In this document: piece by piece, positions 5,328 through 5,486 of the stretch
Layout: each line of letters starts with the position of its first letter
Position numbering within the stretch: the first letter of the stretch is position 1
NCBI GenBank assembly: GCA_013695565.1
Contig: JACDAG010000726.1
Location: 1 to 5,486, forward strand
Length of the DNA: 5,486 nt
Direction of reading: 5' to 3'
Source: Bradyrhizobium sp.
Lineage (GTDB): Bacteria; Pseudomonadota; Alphaproteobacteria; Rhizobiales; Xanthobacteraceae
Program-made: the position numbers and the translations under genes
Notes under the pieces: generated by a model
What the model saw: only the letters and a program-made list of their open reading frames with translations
Databases searched by the model: none
Told to the model about the DNA's origin: nothing

Positions 5328-5486
5328 ATGGACAGTCTCATCGAACCCTCTTCACTGACCGGCCTCGAGCCGGACACCATTTCCATTTCCAACGTCAATC
5401 TCTCGCTCGGCACGGGCGCGGCACGCGTTCATATCCTGAAAGATATCAGCCTTCGTGTGGCACCGGGCGAGGCGATCGGCCTGATC
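5328..5486 (+). CDS. ABC transporter ATP-binding protein, YbbA/LolD-like, N-terminal part (runs off right edge)
   Basis: The first 53 codons of an ABC ATPase that continues past the right edge. The peptide starts MDSLIEPSSL, then shows the usual first strands of the domain: ISISNVNLSLGTGAARVHIL (18-37), where H35 or nearby residues would be in the A-loop region, and KDISLRVAPGEAIGLI (38-53). The window ends just before the expected Walker A GxxGxGKS. The 'G.G...V.IL..IS..V..GE..GL.G' pattern fits the LolD/YbbA group, which drives lipoprotein or MacB-type export. Divergence from a tesA-like gene matches E. coli tesA/ybbA-ybbP, so a large permease gene probably follows. The ATG at 5328 has no clear Shine-Dalgarno sequence; an ATG at 5317 is in another frame and stops after 13 codons. 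The call is confident for the superfamily, moderate for the subgroup. Confidence 0.82.
   Translation, partial: MDSLIEPSSLTGLEPDTISISNVNLSLGTGAARVHILKDISLRVAPGEAIGLI

Overview
This window looks like ordinary core chromosome of a GC-rich alphaproteobacterium, most likely Bradyrhizobium or a close relative (Nitrobacteraceae such as Rhodopseudomonas or Nitrobacter). The reasons are the strongly GC-biased third codon positions, the gene order zapE - mdh - sucC typical of Hyphomicrobiales (Rhizobiales), a lactate-dehydrogenase-like 322-residue malate dehydrogenase, and a composite ATTCCGGG palindromic repeat of a kind I recall as common between genes in this family. The taxon is an inference; no rRNA or other marker is present.

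Layout. All genes but one read on the minus strand, so transcription runs right to left. In that order they are: a TesA-type secreted SGNH esterase (4625-5284); the 2'-5' RNA ligase-like phosphodiesterase thpR (3942-4478); the AFG1-family ATPase zapE (2679-3866); a 246-base gap holding a 92-base composite palindrome and the likely mdh promoter; malate dehydrogenase mdh (1464-2432); a 119-base gap with several regulatory-looking elements; succinyl-CoA ligase beta subunit sucC (148-1344); and the first 48 codons of a DUF1579-like protein (1-145) tightly coupled to sucC. At the right edge the start of an ABC transporter ATPase (5328-5486, plus strand) diverges from the esterase gene, the same arrangement as E. 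coli tesA/ybbA.

How the genes fit together. mdh and sucC encode two TCA-cycle steps and begin a cluster that in relatives continues with sucD, sucA, sucB and lpd; those would lie beyond the left edge. zapE is a frequent upstream neighbour. thpR (RNA end processing) and the tesA/ybbA-like pair (periplasmic esterase plus lipoprotein-type ABC transporter) are separate housekeeping units.

I found no mobile element, CRISPR array, RNA gene or defence system, and no convincing undescribed system. The most interesting signals are regulatory. Two near-perfect FNR/FixK-type boxes (TTGAT-N4-ATCAG) lie one before mdh and one before sucC, and the first sits about 20 bases upstream of a perfect TATAAT, the class II activator geometry. 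A GTATAC-centred palindrome overlaps a candidate sucC promoter, and a 9-bp hairpin lies in the sucC leader. No gap between genes exceeds 300 bases.
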